From: Hymenobacter terrenus
GTDB lineage: Bacteria > Bacteroidota > Bacteroidia > Cytophagales > Hymenobacteraceae
Reading direction: 5' to 3'
DNA length: 64,000 bases
NCBI RefSeq assembly: GCF_000972495.1
Contig: NZ_LATM01000007.1
Span: 1 to 64,000 of the forward strand
Part shown: piece after piece, positions 10,442 through 19,424 of the stretch
How the letters are laid out: the number at the start of each line of letters is the position of its first letter
Numbering within the stretch: the first letter of the stretch is position 1
Position numbers and translations under genes: made by a program
Notes under the pieces: generated by a model
The model's input: the letters and a program-made list of their open reading frames with translations, nothing else
The model's database searches: none
Told to the model about the DNA's origin: nothing

Positions 10442-10486
10442 AAGGACAGGACGCTTTGAAAAAAGTTTTCAAAGCGTCCTGTCCTT
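10442..10486. terminator. Hairpin terminator after second SusCD module
   Basis: Perfect 21-bp inverted repeat (10442-10462 and 10466-10486) with a 3-base loop, about 40 bases after the lipoprotein stop. The core AAGGACAGGACGC pairs with GCGTCCTGTCCTT. There is no long T-run, but the stem is very strong. Confidence 0.8.
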
Positions 10487-10970
10487 TATAACCCACTAAA
10501 ATTGGCTAGCTAGTGGCACGCAACTCGCAGCCCAATATCATACATGGGACATAGCGATGGAGTGTGGCAAGGTTTATCGTATTCATTATAAATAAATTAT
10601 CAAAACAAAAAGTTTAATTAACGAAATATAAAAAATTATTAACTTTACTTCAAGCTTGGCAATTCGACACTGAATATATAATTTATATACCGCGTTAAAC
10701 GGTCCTTTGATCAGTGAGCCCTATGCTGGAACCCGGTACGGTAGTCGTGCTCAACAGCCTATGGCGGATGCAATGTTATAAGGCTAGCCAAGTGGGGAAA
10801 AATACAGCACGGCTTTCAGTTTTGCAACCCTATCCACTCAATTACACATTAAATTGTTTTTCAGCATGTTGTGTCAATATGCAGATGATTCAGGCTCGTA
10901 TATCCCAAGCCTTAACTGCGGCCTTATGGGCTGCGCTGTATCACTTAAACCAAAACACTCTTAAAAAATC

Positions 10971-10994
10971 TGTCAATGATATTAATCATTGACA
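10971..10994. promoter_or_regulatory. Perfect 10-bp-arm palindrome, possible operator
   Basis: TGTCAATGAT and ATCATTGACA are exact inverted copies around a 4-base centre (ATTA). It lies about 180 bases upstream of the third SusC start, in AT-rich DNA. It could be a dimeric regulator site or a small stem; no T-run follows. Function is inferred from shape only. Confidence 0.35.
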
Positions 10995-11109
10995 ATTATA
11001 TATCAAAAATATATAATGATATGTTATCTGCCTTATGATATCACTCTCTAACGACTATTTACTCTCCAGCAAAATTTAAAAATTTTATCAAAAAATGATT
11101 CTTACCTTC

Positions 11110-11139
11110 TTTAAATACGAGAACTATGCCCTATTTTTG
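11110..11139 (+). promoter_or_regulatory. Candidate Bacteroidota-type promoter of third SusCD operon
   Basis: TATTTTTG at 11132-11139 matches the -7 consensus TAnnTTTG, and TTTA at 11110-11113 is a near match to the -33 element, with an 18-base spacer. A start of transcription near 11146 would give a leader of about 30 bases before the ATG at 11176. Consensus match only; no expression evidence. Confidence 0.4.
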
Positions 11140-11175
11140 AAGAGCTAACATTTTTTTTGCATTAACTTCTCTTAC

Positions 11176-14100
11176 ATGAAAAAAATCTTACTCATGAGTC
11201 TTGTACTCATGTTCACTTTTCTCCACGGAGCAATGGCACAGACCCGTACCGTTTCCGGACGGGTGACAGACGAGAAAACCGGCGCCGGGCTTCCAGGCGT
11301 AACGGTGCTTCTGAAAGGCACAAGCAATGGTTCTTCTACTAACTCGGATGGCTCCTTCACATTGAGTGTGCCAGAATCCGGAGGAACCTTGGTATTCAGC
11401 TCTATTGGCATGGTTACGCAGGAACGCGCAATTGGTAGTGAGTCACAGTTTACGTTAGCGTTGGCTCAAGATGTAAGACAGCTAAATGAGGTTGTAGTGA
11501 CTGCGTTAGGAATCCAGCGCGAATCGCGAGCACTTGGCTACGCAGTTTCGGAAATAAAACCCGAGCAAGTGGTACAAAAGTCAGAACCCGATGTACTTCG
11601 TACCATGCAGGGCAAAATCCCGGGGGTGAACATTGGTGGCTCCAACGGTGCTCCGGGCTCTTCTACCCGCATCACCATTCGCGGCAACAACTCCTTGCGC
11701 AGTGAAAATCAGCCCCTGTTTGTGGTAGATGGCATTCCATTCAACAACTTTCAAGATAATTCGGTCGGCTCGCTGGGCAACGGCGGTTCCGGCTCCAACC
11801 GCGCTGTGGACATCGACCCGAACAACATTGAGTCGATAAACGTGCTAAAGGGCATTGCCGCAGCTGCTCTGTACGGCTCACGCGCAGCCAATGGCGCCAT
11901 CATCATCACCACCAAGACGGGTAGCCGCAACCGAGCTGCCAAGGGCCTAGACGTAGGTTACGCTACTTCATACTCGATTGAGAAAATTGCGAGCTTGCCC
12001 GACTACCAGAATAAGTACGGCGCGGGTGGCAACTTTGTAGCCTCAGCCGCTAATGGCTCGTGGGGACCGGAGTTCGGCTCTTCCCTTGCGCCAGAGTCTA
12101 TTACAAACACGTTTGGCACCTTCGCTTACCAGCCTTATCCAAACAACGTAAAAGACTTCTTTGAGACCGGAAGCGTTTACGAAAACTCTATTTCGCTGAC
12201 CGGCACTGGCGATAACGCTAAGTTTACTTCGGTACTCTCGCGCTCGGACCAAAAAGGCATGATTCCCAATAGTGGCTTTGTTCGCAACAGCTTCAGCGCT
12301 GGCGGTTCGGGCAACTTTAACAAGCTGTCTGTCGGCGCCAACGTGACTTATATCAACAGCAATCAGCAAGGTCCTATCGTAGGCGCGGGCAACCTAGCAA
12401 ACGGTGCTTCGGCTTTTAACCGGATTATGTTTCTGCCTCGCAGCCTGGACCTCTCTGGCCTGCCTTCCGAAGACCCCATCACCCGTCGCCCGCTGCTGGG
12501 CTGGTTAACCAATTCGGCAGATAATCCATACTGGTCAACGAAGTACAACACGTATACTTCACGAGTGGACCGCGTGGCAGCTACCTTCAATGCCGGCTAC
12601 GACATCCTGAAGTGGTTGAACCTTAGCTTCACGGGCGGCGTGAACACATACCGTGACAACCGCAATGTAGTAATCCGTCCAGGTTCATCGGCAGCCGGCG
12701 GCGCTGGTCAAATTATTCAGGATTACATCACCAACACCGAGTTGGAAGGAACTACCCTGCTCACCGCCGACTTAAACCTGACCGAAGACATCAGCCTGAA
12801 GGCCATTGCGGGTTACAACATAAACCGGCGCGACTACAACAACGAGTCGGTGACTGGTTCGGGCTACAACGCGTTCGACATCGACGACATTACCAACACC
12901 AGGACCGTGGCCCAAAACGGCACGACTCAAAACCAACGCCGTCTTGTTGGGGTGCTGGGCGACGTAACCCTTGGCTACAAGGACTTTGTTTACCTCAATG
13001 CGACGGCCCGCAACGACTGGTCGTCCACGCTGTCCAAATCCAACCGGAGCTTCTTTTACCCCAGCGTGAGTGGCACGCTAATCTTTACCGAAGCTTTCGG
13101 TATCAAGTCGGACCTGTTCAATCTGGGCAAGCTGCGCGCCAGCTACGCGAGAGCTGGCAATGATGCTCTCCCAGGCCAGATTTTCAGCGTATTCAACGGG
13201 GTTCCCACGCTCGGGAATAACATTGCCGGCTTAGGCTTTCCGTTTACGCCCACCGGCGGCGTGCTTACTGCTGGTGCCGTTATCGGCACCCGAATTGGCA
13301 ACCTGGACCTGACTCCCGAATTCACCAACGAATTCGAAGTAGGAACCGACCTGAACTTCTTCAAGGACCGCATCATTCTGAGCGCAACGTATTACGACCG
13401 CCGCACCAGTGACCAGATTTTCAACGTGACGCTGCCTTTCGCTACGGGCTTTGCCTCGGCGACTACCAACGCCGGCGAAGTCTCTAACAAAGGCATCGAA
13501 TTTGGGCTGACGCTGGTGCCCGTGGATGTGGCCGGGTTCCGCTGGAACAACTTCACGGCTTTCACGCGCAACCGCAACATCGTCGAGTCGCTCCGCCCGG
13601 GCCTCCAGCAACTGCTCAACGGCCTCACGGGAGATTTCTTCGCCGACCCCCAGTCCGTTCACTTCCCCGGCCAGCCATTTGGCCAAATCGTTGGTTCTAA
13701 AGTAGCGCGCGACCCGGCAACCGGCAAGGTGTTGATTGACCAAGCCACCGGCCGCACCATCACGTCAGTAACGCCTGGCATCATCGGCAACCCCAACCCC
13801 GATTTCACTATTGGCTTCACTAACACATTTACTTACAAAGGCATTACTCTAGAAGGAGTGGTTGACTTCCGCAAAGGCGGCGATTTTTTCGGGCAAACTA
13901 TTCAAAATAATCTCTTTCGCGGGGTGACAAAAGACACCGAAGACCGGGAAAAGTCGGTGGTAATTGATGGCGTTTACGGCGACCCGAACACCCGGCTGCC
14001 TCTCCTGAGCGACGCCAACAACCCGAACAGCACGACGCAGAATTCCACCGCTATCTCGGTGAACGATTTGTACTTCGGGGCGGGTTCTTTCACCGGAGGT

Positions 14101-14385
14101 GGCGCCACTGAGTTTTCCATCTTCGATGCCACTACCGTTCGCCTCCGGGAAGTAACCCTGGGCTACCAACTGCCCGCAGGTTTGCTTAGAAAGACCAAGT
14201 TCATTCGGGGAGTCAACATCAGCCTGTCGGGCCGCAACCTGTACTGGTACTCGCCCAACGTTCCGAAGCACATGAACTTTGACCCGGAAACTAGCTCGTA
14301 CGGCGCAGGCAATATCCAAGGGTTTGACTTCACGAACGCACCGACGTCGCGCCGTTACGGCGTTAACCTGCGCGTAAATTTCTAG
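11176..14385 (+). CDS. SusC/RagA-type TonB-dependent outer-membrane receptor
   Basis: Complete 1069-residue SusC protein: Sec signal peptide ending GAMAQ, carboxypeptidase-like regulatory domain (VSGRVTDEKTGAGLPGVTV), LNEVVVTALGI motif, plug (RITIRGNNSL, LFVVDGIPFN, INVLKGIAAAALYGSRAANG), then the beta-barrel ending LRVNF. It is the energised importer of the third module and is clearly paralogous to the SusC at 4801. Its base composition is more GC-rich than the first module, so the three modules may have different histories or ages. The SusD partner begins 30 bases after the stop. An AGGAG-like element is not needed for start choice: ATG 11176 is the only one that gives a complete signal peptide. 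Confidence 0.96.
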   Translation: MKKILLMSLVLMFTFLHGAMAQTRTVSGRVTDEKTGAGLPGVTVLLKGTSNGSSTNSDGSFTLSVPESGGTLVFSSIGMVTQERAIGSESQFTLALAQDVRQLNEVVVTALGIQRESRALGYAVSEIKPEQVVQKSEPDVLRTMQGKIPGVNIGGSNGAPGSSTRITIRGNNSLRSENQPLFVVDGIPFNNFQDNSVGSLGNGGSGSNRAVDIDPNNIESINVLKGIAAAALYGSRAANGAIIITTKTGSRNRAAKGLDVGYATSYSIEKIASLPDYQNKYGAGGNFVASAANGSWGPEFGSSLAPESITNTFGTFAYQPYPNNVKDFFETGSVYENSISLTGTGDNAKFTSVLSRSDQKGMIPNSGFVRNSFSAGGSGNFNKLSVGANVTYINSNQQGPIVGAGNLANGASAFNRIMFLPRSLDLSGLPSEDPITRRPLLGWLTNSADNPYWSTKYNTYTSRVDRVAATFNAGYDILKWLNLSFTGGVNTYRDNRNVVIRPGSSAAGGAGQIIQDYITNTELEGTTLLTADLNLTEDISLKAIAGYNINRRDYNNESVTGSGYNAFDIDDITNTRTVAQNGTTQNQRRLVGVLGDVTLGYKDFVYLNATARNDWSSTLSKSNRSFFYPSVSGTLIFTEAFGIKSDLFNLGKLRASYARAGNDALPGQIFSVFNGVPTLGNNIAGLGFPFTPTGGVLTAGAVIGTRIGNLDLTPEFTNEFEVGTDLNFFKDRIILSATYYDRRTSDQIFNVTLPFATGFASATTNAGEVSNKGIEFGLTLVPVDVAGFRWNNFTAFTRNRNIVESLRPGLQQLLNGLTGDFFADPQSVHFPGQPFGQIVGSKVARDPATGKVLIDQATGRTITSVTPGIIGNPNPDFTIGFTNTFTYKGITLEGVVDFRKGGDFFGQTIQNNLFRGVTKDTEDREKSVVIDGVYGDPNTRLPLLSDANNPNSTTQNSTAISVNDLYFGAGSFTGGGATEFSIFDATTVRLREVTLGYQLPAGLLRKTKFIRGVNISLSGRNLYWYSPNVPKHMNFDPETSSYGAGNIQGFDFTNAPTSRRYGVNLRVNF

Positions 14386-14415
14386 ATTTTCCACGACCAT
14401 TCACGGAGACATCCC

Positions 14416-15981
14416 ATGAAAATAACTAAAATTTCTGCTTTGCTGTTCGTGCTGGCCGGAACCAGCAGCTGTGGTGATAAGTTTTTTGACGTTAACAAAA
14501 ACCCCGTCGCTCCATCCGATGCACAGGTAAACCTGTTGCTACCGGCCTCCCAGGCGGCGATGGCGTTTTACCTAGGCCACGCCACCAACGGCCTAAGCCA
14601 ACCCTCTTCGGCCATTATGCAGCAGCTGGTGAACGGCCGCATTGGTACGTTCGGTTTGGACGGTACCACCTTTAACAACCACTGGCAGGGGCTATACATC
14701 GACATGCTGGAAAACAACGAGCTGGTGCTGACAAAAGCTCTTGCCGCCAATGCCTGGGGATACGCCGGTATCGCTCAGATTCAGAAGGCCTATGTATTCA
14801 GCCAAATGGTGGATGTATGGGGCGACCTTCCCTACTCGCAAGCCCTGCAAGGCACAAAGTTTGAAGCTCCCAAGTTCGACGACGACGAGGCTATTTATAC
14901 CGACCTATTCCGCCTCATTGATGACGGCATAGCTAACATGAAAAAGACGGACGACGCCCTCCCTGCAGGTGTCGACGATTTGATGTACGGCGGTAGCAAA
15001 ACCAAGTGGATTCGGCTGGCTAATACACTCAAGCTGAAGCTTTACAACCAGATTCGCCTGACCCGCAACGTGACCCCGGAAATTACGGCGCTGCTAGCCA
15101 CTCCGGCAGACCTCATCGGAGCGGCCGACGACTTTGAATTCCGCTATGGCACAGCCGCCGGCAGTCCTGAGAACCGTAACCCTGGCTTTCAGGTCGACTA
15201 CGTATTTGCTAATCGGGAGAACAGCATCAATCCGTACTTCTATTTGTTGATGAAGGGTACCAATGACCCGCGTATTCCGTATTACTTCTTCAATCAGGTT
15301 GCTAACTCGGCCACTCCCCCCGCCAATCTGGACTTCATAGATGGACGTTTCATATCGGTTCGCTTCGGCAGCACTGGTCAGTTCGCCGGTGTCGCCACTC
15401 AAACGACGCGCACCCTACAGGGCTTGTACCCCGTTGGGGGCCGCTACGATGACGGCGCTGGAGGAACCGCTTCGGGAGCCTCTGCCAAGGGTAATGTGCC
15501 CCAGCGATTCATTACTTTCTTCATGCGGAAATACATTGAGGCTGAGCTTCAACTGATGGTATTGAATAATCCTGCTGCTGCGCGCACGGCATTCAATGAT
15601 GCCCTCATTGCGTCGTTTGCCAAGGTGAATGCTATTGCTACCAATGATGGCAGTCCCGTAATTTCGCCTACAGCCATTACCACCTACATAAACGCAGCCT
15701 TGGCTCGTTACGATGCTGGTGCTGGAAACGAAGCTAAATTGAACATCATCATGACGGAGAAGTACGTTGCCAGCTTTGGAACTGGTGTTGAAATGTACAA
15801 TGACCACCGCCGGACGGGCTACCCCAATGTTCCGAATGCGGCTACTGATAACGACCCGTTGACACAAGCCACTGGTGCCTTCCCCTTGCGCTTCCCGTAT
15901 CGTTTGAACGACTTGACATCTAATCCTAACGCTCCGGCGCAGATAAATCCTGCCACGGACAAAGTTTTCTGGGACCGGTAG
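14416..15981 (+). CDS. SusD/RagB-type outer-membrane lipoprotein (SusD-like_2 group)
   Basis: Protein of 521 residues with a lipoprotein signal ending GTSSC. The mature start GDKFFDVNKNPVAPSDAQVN is the SusD-like_2 signature. Conserved blocks are LLPASQAAMAFYLG, IQKAYVFSQMVDVWGDLPYSQA, KWIRLANTLKLKLYNQIRLT, GLYPVGGRYDDG and FMRKYIEAELQL, and it ends KVFWDR. It should bind ligand for the SusC encoded 30 bases upstream. Its neighbour downstream, 52 bases away, is the small module lipoprotein. It is closer to the SusD at 8069 than to the one at 2948, in line with duplication of the second and third modules from a common ancestor. Confidence 0.94.
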   Translation: MKITKISALLFVLAGTSSCGDKFFDVNKNPVAPSDAQVNLLLPASQAAMAFYLGHATNGLSQPSSAIMQQLVNGRIGTFGLDGTTFNNHWQGLYIDMLENNELVLTKALAANAWGYAGIAQIQKAYVFSQMVDVWGDLPYSQALQGTKFEAPKFDDDEAIYTDLFRLIDDGIANMKKTDDALPAGVDDLMYGGSKTKWIRLANTLKLKLYNQIRLTRNVTPEITALLATPADLIGAADDFEFRYGTAAGSPENRNPGFQVDYVFANRENSINPYFYLLMKGTNDPRIPYYFFNQVANSATPPANLDFIDGRFISVRFGSTGQFAGVATQTTRTLQGLYPVGGRYDDGAGGTASGASAKGNVPQRFITFFMRKYIEAELQLMVLNNPAAARTAFNDALIASFAKVNAIATNDGSPVISPTAITTYINAALARYDAGAGNEAKLNIIMTEKYVASFGTGVEMYNDHRRTGYPNVPNAATDNDPLTQATGAFPLRFPYRLNDLTSNPNAPAQINPATDKVFWDR

Positions 15982-16033
15982 AGCACACACTGCTTAAACA
16001 AGCCAGTGCTCCACCCTCTTCAACTCTAATTCC

Positions 16034-16591
16034 ATGAAAAAACATATTTTTGCCGTGCTTCTCGCTATTAGTGCGTTAGGTGCAACCAGTTGCAATAAAG
16101 ACCCCAAGCTGCCGACGCCAGATGTTGAGGAGTTCCCTCAGATTTATACCAACATCACAGCTCAGAGCACCTACAAGGTTTCCGAGATTCAGGGCGGTGC
16201 AAATCCGACTGCAACTGTCAATCTTGATGTGCGCGGTGGCGATGCCAATAAGGTAGAAGCCATTGAAATTTTCCGCCAAGCCCGTACGTTTAACGTGCCC
16301 GCCACAGGCAACGCGACTGTGGGCCAAAGTGCAACAAGGGTGCTTCTGAAAGCAGTTCCGCCAGTTTCGGGTGATATCCAGATCCCCTTGAGTGAAATGA
16401 TTGCTGGATTGACCCGCCCCACGGGTGCCAGCCAAACCGGCACGCGTGTAGCTATTACACCAGCTTCACTCAAAGCAAACGAAGGATTTTTTCTTACCTA
16501 CGGCCTATTGCTGAAAGGCGGCCGGCGAATCGCATACAACACGTCGTTCCTTAACGCGCCGTTCTCGGGAGTGGTGAACATCGTACCATAG
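16034..16591 (+). CDS. Small SusCD-associated lipoprotein of unknown function
   Basis: Protein of 185 residues with a signal peptide ending GATSC, hence probably a lipoprotein. The mature start NKDPKLPTPDVEEFPQIY is proline-rich, and the rest looks like a beta-rich domain (KVEAIEIFRQARTF, RVLLKAVPP, LLLKGGRRIAYN). No named family is recognised. It closes the third SusCD operon and is the positional and probably sequence counterpart of the lipoprotein at 9773. The repeated pairing of this gene type with SusC-SusD_2 argues for a role in the same surface complex. Confidence 0.85.
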   Translation: MKKHIFAVLLAISALGATSCNKDPKLPTPDVEEFPQIYTNITAQSTYKVSEIQGGANPTATVNLDVRGGDANKVEAIEIFRQARTFNVPATGNATVGQSATRVLLKAVPPVSGDIQIPLSEMIAGLTRPTGASQTGTRVAITPASLKANEGFFLTYGLLLKGGRRIAYNTSFLNAPFSGVVNIVP

Positions 16592-16609
16592 TACAGGATG
16601 CCGTAACGC

Positions 16610-16644
16610 AAAAAAGCTCCGGCCTTGATGGCTGGAGCTTTTTT
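16610..16644. terminator. Bidirectional terminator between third SusCD operon and hslU
   Basis: 15-bp stem AAAAAAGCTCCGGCC / GGCTGGAGCTTTTTT (one G-T pair) with loop TTGAT. A-run and T-run flanks serve both the plus-strand operon ending at 16591 and minus-strand hslU, whose stop is at 16666. Confidence 0.9.
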
Positions 16645-16665
16645 GTGCCCGTTGAAGTGGGTGAT

Positions 16666-18066
16666 TTACAGTATGTACTGGCTCAAGTCACGGTTCTTAA
16701 CCATGTCGTTCAGCCGCTCGTCCACTAGCGCGGCGGTAATGAGGATGTGGGCATTGGCCCCTATCTTATCGGGCACGTCGTAGAGAATGTCATTGAGCAG
16801 GCGGCTCATGACGGTATGCAACCGCCGGGCCCCGATGTTCTCGACCTCGGCGTTTATCTCCGAGGCGATTTCGGCCAGACGCTCCAGCGCGGCGTCATCG
16901 AACGTCAGTTCAACTTCTTCGGCTTTAAGCAGAGCCTCATACTGTTTAGTGAGGGCATTTTTGGGGTCCTTAAGAATGCGGAAGAAATCCTCTTTAGTTA
17001 GACTTTGTAATTCGACACGGATGGGGAAGCGGCCTTGAAGCTCCGGGATGAGATCAGAGGGTTTGCTGACGTGGAAGGCGCCGGCAGCGATGAAAAGGAT
17101 ATGGTCGGTATTGACGATGCCGTACTTGGTGTTCACGGCTGAGCCTTCAACGATGGGCAGTAGGTCGCGTTGCACGCCTTGACGGCTTACGTCGGGGCCG
17201 CCCTTGCCGCTGCCGCCGCTACTGGCTACTTTGTCGATTTCGTCGATGAAGATGATGCCGGCATTTTCGGCCTGGCGGATAGCTTCGTCCTTCACCTCGT
17301 CCATATCGATAAGCTTAGCGGCTTCCTCGTCGAGGAGAAGCTTGCGGGCTTCGGCAACGGTGACTTTGCGCTTGCGGGTTTTCTTGGGCATCATGTTGCC
17401 CAGCATATCCTGGAGGCCCGAAAGCGTACTTTCGTCCATGCCGGGAGGTGCTCCCATAATGCCCACGCTGGGCCAAGATTGAGCTACTTGAATCTCGATG
17501 CGGCGGTCTTCCAGCTCACCGTTTTTGATTTTCTGGCGGAAACGTTCGCGGGTGCGTTCGTTGAGTTCTGCGTCGGAATGCGGCAAATCCTCTCCTCCCC
17601 CGCTTGTCGGGAAACCCACGCTTGGCTTGGCTCCCGCGGGACGGGGGACGGCGGGGATGAGAGCGTCAAGAATCAACTCCTCTACGGCATCTGCGGCCTG
17701 TGCTTTCACGGCTTCCTGACGACGGGCTTTCACACGGTTCACGCTCTGCTCGGCAAGGTCTCGCACCATGCTTTCCACATCACGGCCGACATAACCGACT
17801 TCCGTGAATTTGCTGGCTTCTACTTTCACGAAGGGCGCATCAGAGAGGTGAGCAAGGCGGCGGGCTATTTCGGTTTTGCCCACACCGGTAGCGCCTATCA
17901 TCAGGATGTTGTTGGGCACTATTTCGGCTTGCATGTCGGCGGGCGCGTGCAGACGGCGCCAGCGGTTACGCAGGGCAATGGCCACATGGCGCTTGGCCTC
18001 GTGCTGCCCGATGATGTATTTATCAAGCTCGGCCACGATTTGGGCCGGGGTCAGAAAATCTTGCAT
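16666..18066 (-). CDS. hslU: ATP-dependent protease ATPase subunit HslU (ClpY)
   Basis: AAA+ unfoldase of the HslUV protease; it unfolds cytoplasmic substrates and feeds them to HslV. The 466-residue length is normal for Bacteroidota. The N-terminus LTPAQIVAELDKYIIGQHEA is typical. Walker A GATGVGKT is at about 58-65 and Walker B IIFIDEID at about 271-278. The I-domain lies between them, and the C-terminus ends in the HslV-docking DLSQYIL tail. The start at 18066 gives the expected N-terminus. hslV is not next to it, unlike the common hslVU operon, so the peptidase gene must be elsewhere. porQ and lon lie upstream in the same orientation. Confidence 0.97.
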   Translation of the reverse strand: MQDFLTPAQIVAELDKYIIGQHEAKRHVAIALRNRWRRLHAPADMQAEIVPNNILMIGATGVGKTEIARRLAHLSDAPFVKVEASKFTEVGYVGRDVESMVRDLAEQSVNRVKARRQEAVKAQAADAVEELILDALIPAVPRPAGAKPSVGFPTSGGGEDLPHSDAELNERTRERFRQKIKNGELEDRRIEIQVAQSWPSVGIMGAPPGMDESTLSGLQDMLGNMMPKKTRKRKVTVAEARKLLLDEEAAKLIDMDEVKDEAIRQAENAGIIFIDEIDKVASSGGSGKGGPDVSRQGVQRDLLPIVEGSAVNTKYGIVNTDHILFIAAGAFHVSKPSDLIPELQGRFPIRVELQSLTKEDFFRILKDPKNALTKQYEALLKAEEVELTFDDAALERLAEIASEINAEVENIGARRLHTVMSRLLNDILYDVPDKIGANAHILITAALVDERLNDMVKNRDLSQYIL

Positions 18067-18118
18067 ATGGGTTGTTTCGCGGGATACTGCCTAGCGTGGT
18101 GAATAGTTGCCTCGCCTA

Positions 18119-19255
18119 TCAGGAACCAACTTTCCGGTACCTAGTCTTCGAGCGGTCGGGCCTTGGCTTATCAGCGGGGGGCGGGGTGCTGTTGCCATCT
18201 TTCTTTTTGAACAGCGAGTCTAGGTTACGGGATAGTGTGAAGTACTCGCTGGAACCTGAAGCTTGTAGGGTAGCGTGCGTATAATCAATTTGAAAACTGC
18301 TGATTTTTAGCATTACCCCGAAGCTCAAGCCGGCGCTGCCGCTGGTATTTTCGAGGCGGAGCTCACGGCGCTGCAGGTGATTGTAGCCCAGCCGAATATT
18401 CAGATTATTGCTCAGTACCAACGCAGTGGCGAAGGTGAAGTGGCGGGCCAGATTATCGCCGAAACTCTTGGTAGGCTTTTTTTCGACGCCGCTAGCATCG
18501 AGTTGGCCGCGCTGGTTGGGGTCGAGGTACTGAATATCCCACCGCTGAAGATGGTGAGCTGTGAGGGAAAAGCGCAGCGGCATGTGCTCGGGTTTAATGG
18601 TGGCGCCAATCTGCACATCGAGCGGCAGTGGAGCCCGATCAGTACCCGGGTAAGGCGAGAATTGATAGCCTGCATTTTTCACAGCTAAGCCAGCGGTAAA
18701 CTCCTGTGTGGGATGTTTGTAAACAATCCCAGCATCTGCTACGCCAGCCACTGAGCGACTGCCATCAATGCTGGAAACAGCGAGCTTGGTAGTGGCACCG
18801 AACGTGAATTTGCCTTTGGTATAAGAGTCTGATACTCCTACCGTGTACTCATTTACCCCAAACGTGCCAATGCTGTTACCGGCTGCATCATAGCCCTCGA
18901 AATTGCCGTAGTTGAGGTAGGTCACCCCAATGCCAAAGCGCCCGGCTTTCTGAGTATTGAAAACGTAGGCAGCAGTGCTTTGCTTGATGTCGGCTACATA
19001 AGCTACGTAGCTCAGGGCCAGGCGACCATCCATGTCTGGGTTTAGCAGAGCTGGATTGCCGAAGAGCATAGTTGGGTCGTCGTTGCGGGCCGAGACGCTC
19101 ATCCCACCCAAGGCTGCCAGTTGGGCGCTCGGTGGTAGGTCCAGAAATGGAAAAACGGTGCGACCACCAATCTGCTGTGCGCCGGCGGGCCGCAGCCCCA
19201 TTGTTCCGACTAAAAGGCAAAAACCGGCAACCCGGCGAGCGGAAAACTGCTTCAT
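18119..19255 (-). CDS. porQ: Type IX secretion system protein PorQ
   Basis: Protein of 378 residues with a Sec signal peptide ending PAGAQ, followed by FPFLDLPPSAQLAALGG, the recognisable PorQ start, and NPALLNPDMDGRLALSYVAY. The remainder has the alternating aromatic pattern of a membrane beta-barrel. In Porphyromonas, PorQ works with PorV, PorU and PorZ in the attachment complex that modifies and anchors T9SS cargo at the cell surface. It sits between hslU and lon, all three on the minus strand. The C-terminus (about 350-378) is a charged, lysine- and proline-rich tail. It agrees with the T9SS substrate at 44496 and the PorE-like protein at 22169. Confidence 0.88.
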   Translation of the reverse strand: MKQFSARRVAGFCLLVGTMGLRPAGAQQIGGRTVFPFLDLPPSAQLAALGGMSVSARNDDPTMLFGNPALLNPDMDGRLALSYVAYVADIKQSTAAYVFNTQKAGRFGIGVTYLNYGNFEGYDAAGNSIGTFGVNEYTVGVSDSYTKGKFTFGATTKLAVSSIDGSRSVAGVADAGIVYKHPTQEFTAGLAVKNAGYQFSPYPGTDRAPLPLDVQIGATIKPEHMPLRFSLTAHHLQRWDIQYLDPNQRGQLDASGVEKKPTKSFGDNLARHFTFATALVLSNNLNIRLGYNHLQRRELRLENTSGSAGLSFGVMLKISSFQIDYTHATLQASGSSEYFTLSRNLDSLFKKKDGNSTPPPADKPRPDRSKTRYRKVGS

Positions 19256-19424
19256 AGGTCTAAGATAGGGAAGAACTAGGGCCCCTCGGCTCCTAACGGC
19301 ACACCATGGCCAGAAAGTACATCCGAGTCAGCTTTTTAATCCCTGAGAGGGGTTCAATTCAAGCTTGGCACTAGAACTGAGCCCCTCCCAAAGATTTTCA
19401 TCTCCCCGATAGCTGCACCTCGCT

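Larger units (their letters stand above)
10487..11175. other. Long AT-rich intergenic region before third SusCD module
   Basis: Nearly 700 bases without a convincing gene. The first 70 bases are of mixed composition; from about 10570 on it is strongly AT-rich. It contains an operator-like palindrome (10971-10994) and a candidate promoter for the next operon. An open frame at 10714-10992 has no signal, motif or family features and is not called. Confidence 0.55.

Noticed and set aside
10714..10992. Open frame of 92 codons in the AT-rich spacer
   Set aside because: No signal, motif or composition support; the region looks regulatory, and the frame includes the palindrome near its end.
17170..18102. 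Long plus-strand frame opposite hslU
   Set aside because: Antisense shadow of a well-conserved gene in GC-rich DNA; its translation has no family features.
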